Shown here: positions 7,309 to 8,500 of the stretch, in pieces
Layout of the letters: each line of letters starts with the position of its first letter
How positions within the stretch are numbered: the stretch's first letter is position 1
Assembly (NCBI GenBank): GCA_946886185.1
Contig: CAMPIC010000094.1
Coordinates: 1 to 8,500 of the forward strand
Reading direction: 5' to 3'
Length of the DNA: 8,500 nt
From: an uncultured bacterium
GTDB lineage: Bacteria; Eisenbacteria; RBG-16-71-46; CAIMUX01
Position numbers and translations under genes: made by a program
Notes under the pieces: generated by a model
Databases searched by the model: none
The model's input: only the letters and a program-made list of their open reading frames with translations
What the model was told of the DNA's origin: nothing

Positions 7309-7478
7309 TGAACCCGATCATGCAGGCGGGGATCACAGTCCTCGCCGTGGGGCTGGCGGCGGTCTATCTGGGGCGCCGTGTGGTGCGCCAACTTCGCGGG
7401 CGCGCCGAGCCGAAGTGCCACGGATGCTCCGCCTCCGGTGCGGAGCATGTTCCCGCGAAGAAGCACGTCCATCCATAG
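7308..7478 (+). CDS. Small FeoB-associated membrane protein with Cys/His-rich tail
   Basis: This 56-aa protein has one predicted membrane helix (about residues 6-22, AGITVLAVGLAAVYLG). A basic stretch follows (RRVVRQLRGR), then a short tail with a CxxC pair (C37, C40) and four histidines (H38, H47, H53, H55). Position, size and layout fit the loosely conserved FeoB-associated Cys-rich membrane proteins that sit directly after feoB in many bacteria. By the positive-inside rule the metal-ligand-rich tail should be cytoplasmic, where it could take Fe(II) from FeoB or steady the transporter. That role is inference; the function of the family is not settled. It has fewer cysteines and more histidines than typical members I recall. 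The gene has a strong GGGAGGAA site and overlaps feoB by one base, so it is very likely real and co-expressed. It is not the winged-helix FeoC of enterobacteria. Confidence 0.82.
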   Translation: MNPIMQAGITVLAVGLAAVYLGRRVVRQLRGRAEPKCHGCSASGAEHVPAKKHVHP

Positions 7479-7542
7479 TCGCAATCGCGACTCCCAACAT
7501 CGCCGCCGCCGCGATGTGGCTGGATGGTTCGTCGATGGACGA
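7477..7542. terminator. Cluster of three hairpins between convergent genes
   Basis: Three perfect inverted repeats follow one another. AGTCGC/GCGACT (7477-7482 with 7487-7492) has a 4-nt loop and starts within the last feo stop codon. ACATCGC/GCGATGT (7497-7503 with 7511-7517) has a 7-nt loop. TCGTC/GACGA (7529-7533 with 7538-7542) has a 4-nt loop. The position between the ends of the feo operon and the convergent lipoprotein gene fits a bidirectional terminator or mRNA 3'-end stabiliser. None is followed by a T-run on either strand, so a canonical intrinsic terminator is not shown. Confidence 0.4.
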
Positions 7543-7547
7543 TCGCG

Positions 7548-8039
7548 TCAGCGCTTTTCCGCGTCGAACGAGCCGGTGGAGACGATCCCGGTGAAGTTGC
7601 TGTAATCCCACGATCCGGAGAAGCTCCGGCCGGATGGATCGAGTGTTCCGGCCAGAGTCACGTTGTTGTCGAACATCCCGGGGTTCAAACCCAATCGAAT
7701 CGTTCCGTCGGGATGGAACTCACCTTCGAGCTGTCCGGCGCCGGTCTGCGGACCGATCTCTTGCACGACGCCTTCGGCGGCGAGCTCCCAGCTTCCGGTC
7801 ACTCGAATCGGGGCACCATCGACGGCCGGACCACGGTCGAACTCCAGGATGAGCGTTCCCACGATCTGTCCCTCATCCGCATCTCCGCGGTAGTCATACG
7901 TGCCGCTCAGCTGGTTTGCCTCGGACGAAGTATCCGCGTCGGGAGCCGGAATCGCTCCCGAATCCTCGGCGGGGCGCGGGCCGCATCCCAAGGTCATGCA
8001 GATCCAACACAACGCCACGATCATGCCACGAATGAACAT
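7548..8039 (-). CDS. Putative secreted lipoprotein, unknown function
   Basis: I do not recognise the family. The 163-aa product starts MFIRGMIVAL, with one arginine and then a hydrophobic stretch to about residue 17. It reaches a lipobox-like TLGC with C19 as the likely lipidated residue; the -3 position is Thr rather than Leu, so the box is imperfect. A Pro/Asp/Ser-rich tether (about 20-42) follows. The rest (43-160) looks all-beta, with recurring SGTYDY, TGSWEL and SGSWDYSNFTG blocks spaced by Gly-rich turns and NNVTLAGTLDP, suggesting a small beta-barrel or beta-sandwich on the periplasmic or surface side. The start at 8039 is preferred: it gives a proper signal peptide and has GAGG six bases upstream. 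The frame stays open further upstream to 8204, but that part is Arg/Trp/Cys-rich and not signal-like. A candidate -24/-12 promoter lies about 90 nt upstream. It is convergent with the feo operon, and no link to iron is visible. Confidence 0.72.
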   Translation of the reverse strand: MFIRGMIVALCWICMTLGCGPRPAEDSGAIPAPDADTSSEANQLSGTYDYRGDADEGQIVGTLILEFDRGPAVDGAPIRVTGSWELAAEGVVQEIGPQTGAGQLEGEFHPDGTIRLGLNPGMFDNNVTLAGTLDPSGRSFSGSWDYSNFTGIVSTGSFDAEKR

Positions 8040-8125
8040 AGGGAGCCTCGCGTTCTCGATCCGCGCGGTGACAGCGCGCATCGGCCTTGACTGGTTCGCC
8101 GCCTGCCCCTGGTCCCTTATCAGCC

Positions 8126-8142
8126 TGCACCTCCAGTGCCAG
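8126..8142 (-). promoter_or_regulatory. Candidate sigma-54 (-24/-12) promoter for the lipoprotein gene
   Basis: Read on the minus strand, CTGGCACTGGAGGTGCA has a full CTGGCAC -24 box and a GTGCA -12 box. The GG and GC are spaced by exactly ten bases, as sigma-54 requires. Against the consensus YTGGCACGrNNNTTGCW I count two mismatches (the G after CAC, and the first T of TTGC). Transcription would begin about 75 nt before the lipoprotein start. No sigma-70 pair stood out in the same region. The call rests on the motif alone. Confidence 0.4.
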
Positions 8143-8161
8143 CACGCGCCACAACGACGAT

Positions 8162-8178
8162 CCGTCGAACTTCGACGG
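8162..8178. promoter_or_regulatory. Perfect 17-bp palindrome (8-1-8), possible operator
   Basis: CCGTCGAA, a central C, then TTCGACGG form a perfect inverted repeat. A single-base loop makes an RNA hairpin less favourable than a dimeric protein-binding site. It ends about 20 bp upstream of the candidate -24 box. Sigma-54 activators usually bind further away, so it may instead serve another repressor or activator. Confidence 0.45.
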
Positions 8179-8248
8179 GGGCACCAGCGGCACATGAGCC
8201 ACAAGACGTGTTGAAACGAGCTGCAACTGGACCAGAGCGCCCGCTGCC

Positions 8249-8271
8249 GCGACGTTTCAGGCGAGGATGAG
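8249..8271. repeat. 23-bp direct repeat, copy 1 (non-coding)
   Basis: This block, from GCGACGTTTC to CGAGGATGAG, is identical over 23 bases to the block at 8320-8342, start-to-start distance 71 bp. This copy lies in the gap upstream of the lipoprotein gene and downstream of the neighbouring gene's stop. The flanks of the two copies do not match well, so it is not simply a 71-bp tandem duplication as it now stands. Confidence 0.9.
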
Positions 8272-8319
8272 AGCTGGAGACTCCGAACACCGATTCGACG
8301 GCGGTCTTCCCGTACCGCG

Positions 8320-8342
8320 GCGACGTTTCAGGCGAGGATGAG
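8320..8342. repeat. 23-bp direct repeat, copy 2 (overlaps a gene end)
   Basis: Identical to 8249-8271. On the minus strand this copy encodes the last four residues (LILA) and the TGA stop of the protein ending at 8328, plus eight bases beyond. Because 71 is not a multiple of three, the two copies are not in the same reading frame. Confidence 0.9.
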
Positions 8343-8500
8343 GGGCTCGAACGCCTGGAAAGTGTAGAAGGCTGCCGCGTCGACGCGTCCCTCACGGAAT
8401 TCTGGATCGCGGAACTCGAGAAAGCGCGAACACTTGAGATAGCTCTGCTCGCGGAAGCTCCGGAGCACGAGCTCGCGGTTATCGGGGCGCAGGGGAAGCG
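8328..8500 (-). CDS. C-terminal fragment of an unrecognised protein (start lies beyond the window)
   Basis: Reading the minus strand from the window edge gives 56 codons ending in TGA at 8330-8328. The peptide starts LPLRPDNREL, continues through SYLKCSRFLEFRDPEF and ends FYTFQAFEPLILA. It is rich in Arg, Phe and Leu, has mixed charge, and has no membrane segment. I do not recognise the family. Support for coding is the absence of stops, high GC at third positions (44 of 56 codons by my count) and a natural stop. A competing open frame exists on the plus strand (8271 onward), but it has no ATG, GTG or TTG start in view and lower third-position GC. The last codons lie in the 23-bp repeat. The gene is in line with the lipoprotein gene, 288 nt upstream of its start, so it is probably a separate transcription unit. 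Confidence 0.55.
   Translation of the reverse strand, partial: LPLRPDNRELVLRSFREQSYLKCSRFLEFRDPEFREGRVDAAAFYTFQAFEPLILA

Noticed and set aside
5931..7478. 515-aa plus-strand frame covering feoB and the 56-aa gene
   Set aside because: Within feoB it is an out-of-frame shadow. Only its last 56 codons, from the ATG at 7308 with a strong Shine-Dalgarno site, are accepted as a gene.
8040..8204. Longer N-terminus for the lipoprotein (start at 8204)
   Set aside because: The extension is Arg/Trp/Cys-rich, would bury the signal peptide, and runs through the promoter-like and palindromic elements.
8249..8342. Possible CRISPR array from the 23-bp repeats
   Set aside because: Only two copies, one within a gene end, no leader and no cas gene in view.

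Overview
The window reads as a piece of chromosome from a GC-rich bacterium with a Gram-negative type of envelope. Coding DNA is dense, GC at third codon positions is high, genes are tightly coupled by ATGA, GTGA and TGATG junctions, Shine-Dalgarno sites are clear, and a small secreted lipoprotein is present. The phylum cannot be fixed from the sequence. The FeoB variant (CAVPG and MSCSARLP gate motifs) is of a kind I associate with planctomycete, Bacteroidota and related lineages, but that is recollection, not proof. No tRNA, rRNA, insertion sequence, integrase, CRISPR array or phage gene was seen.

Layout: (1) Positions 4408 down to 1, minus strand: an addB-addA operon. AddB is complete (1212 aa). 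AddA is cut by the window edge (first 257 codons). They overlap by 4 nt (ATGA). Together they make the helicase-nuclease that resects double-strand breaks for RecA recombination. (2) Positions 4409-4885: a 477-nt divergent intergenic region. It is locally richer in A+T between about 4565 and 4800, and carries a strong candidate Fur box (4751-4773), a 12-bp perfect palindrome (4827-4838) and a GC-rich hairpin (4512-4543). (3) Positions 4886-7478, plus strand: a compact ferrous-iron uptake operon of feoA, feoB and a 56-aa membrane protein with a Cys/His-rich tail. Both junctions overlap, so the three are probably translated together. The FeoB G-domain is unusual at G4 (TMVD instead of NxxD) and G5. 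(4) Positions 7479-7547: a short convergent gap with three tandem hairpins. (5) Positions 8039 down to 7548, minus strand: an unrecognised 163-aa lipoprotein. Its upstream region holds a sigma-54-like -24/-12 element and a perfect 17-bp palindrome. (6) Positions 8500 down to 8328, minus strand: the C-terminal end of an unrecognised protein. Its last codons and stop lie inside a 23-bp direct repeat that recurs 71 bp away in non-coding DNA.

How the genes work together: the feo operon imports Fe(II) and is probably repressed by an iron-bound Fur-type regulator. The divergent addBA operon is DNA repair, but AddB carries the four cysteines for a [4Fe-4S] cluster, so the shared upstream region could in principle link the two through iron. 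That link is only inference. Most of the window is ordinary core biology. The less explained parts are the variant FeoB G-domain and the lipoprotein promoter region with its repeats. I do not see convincing evidence of a wholly new system.
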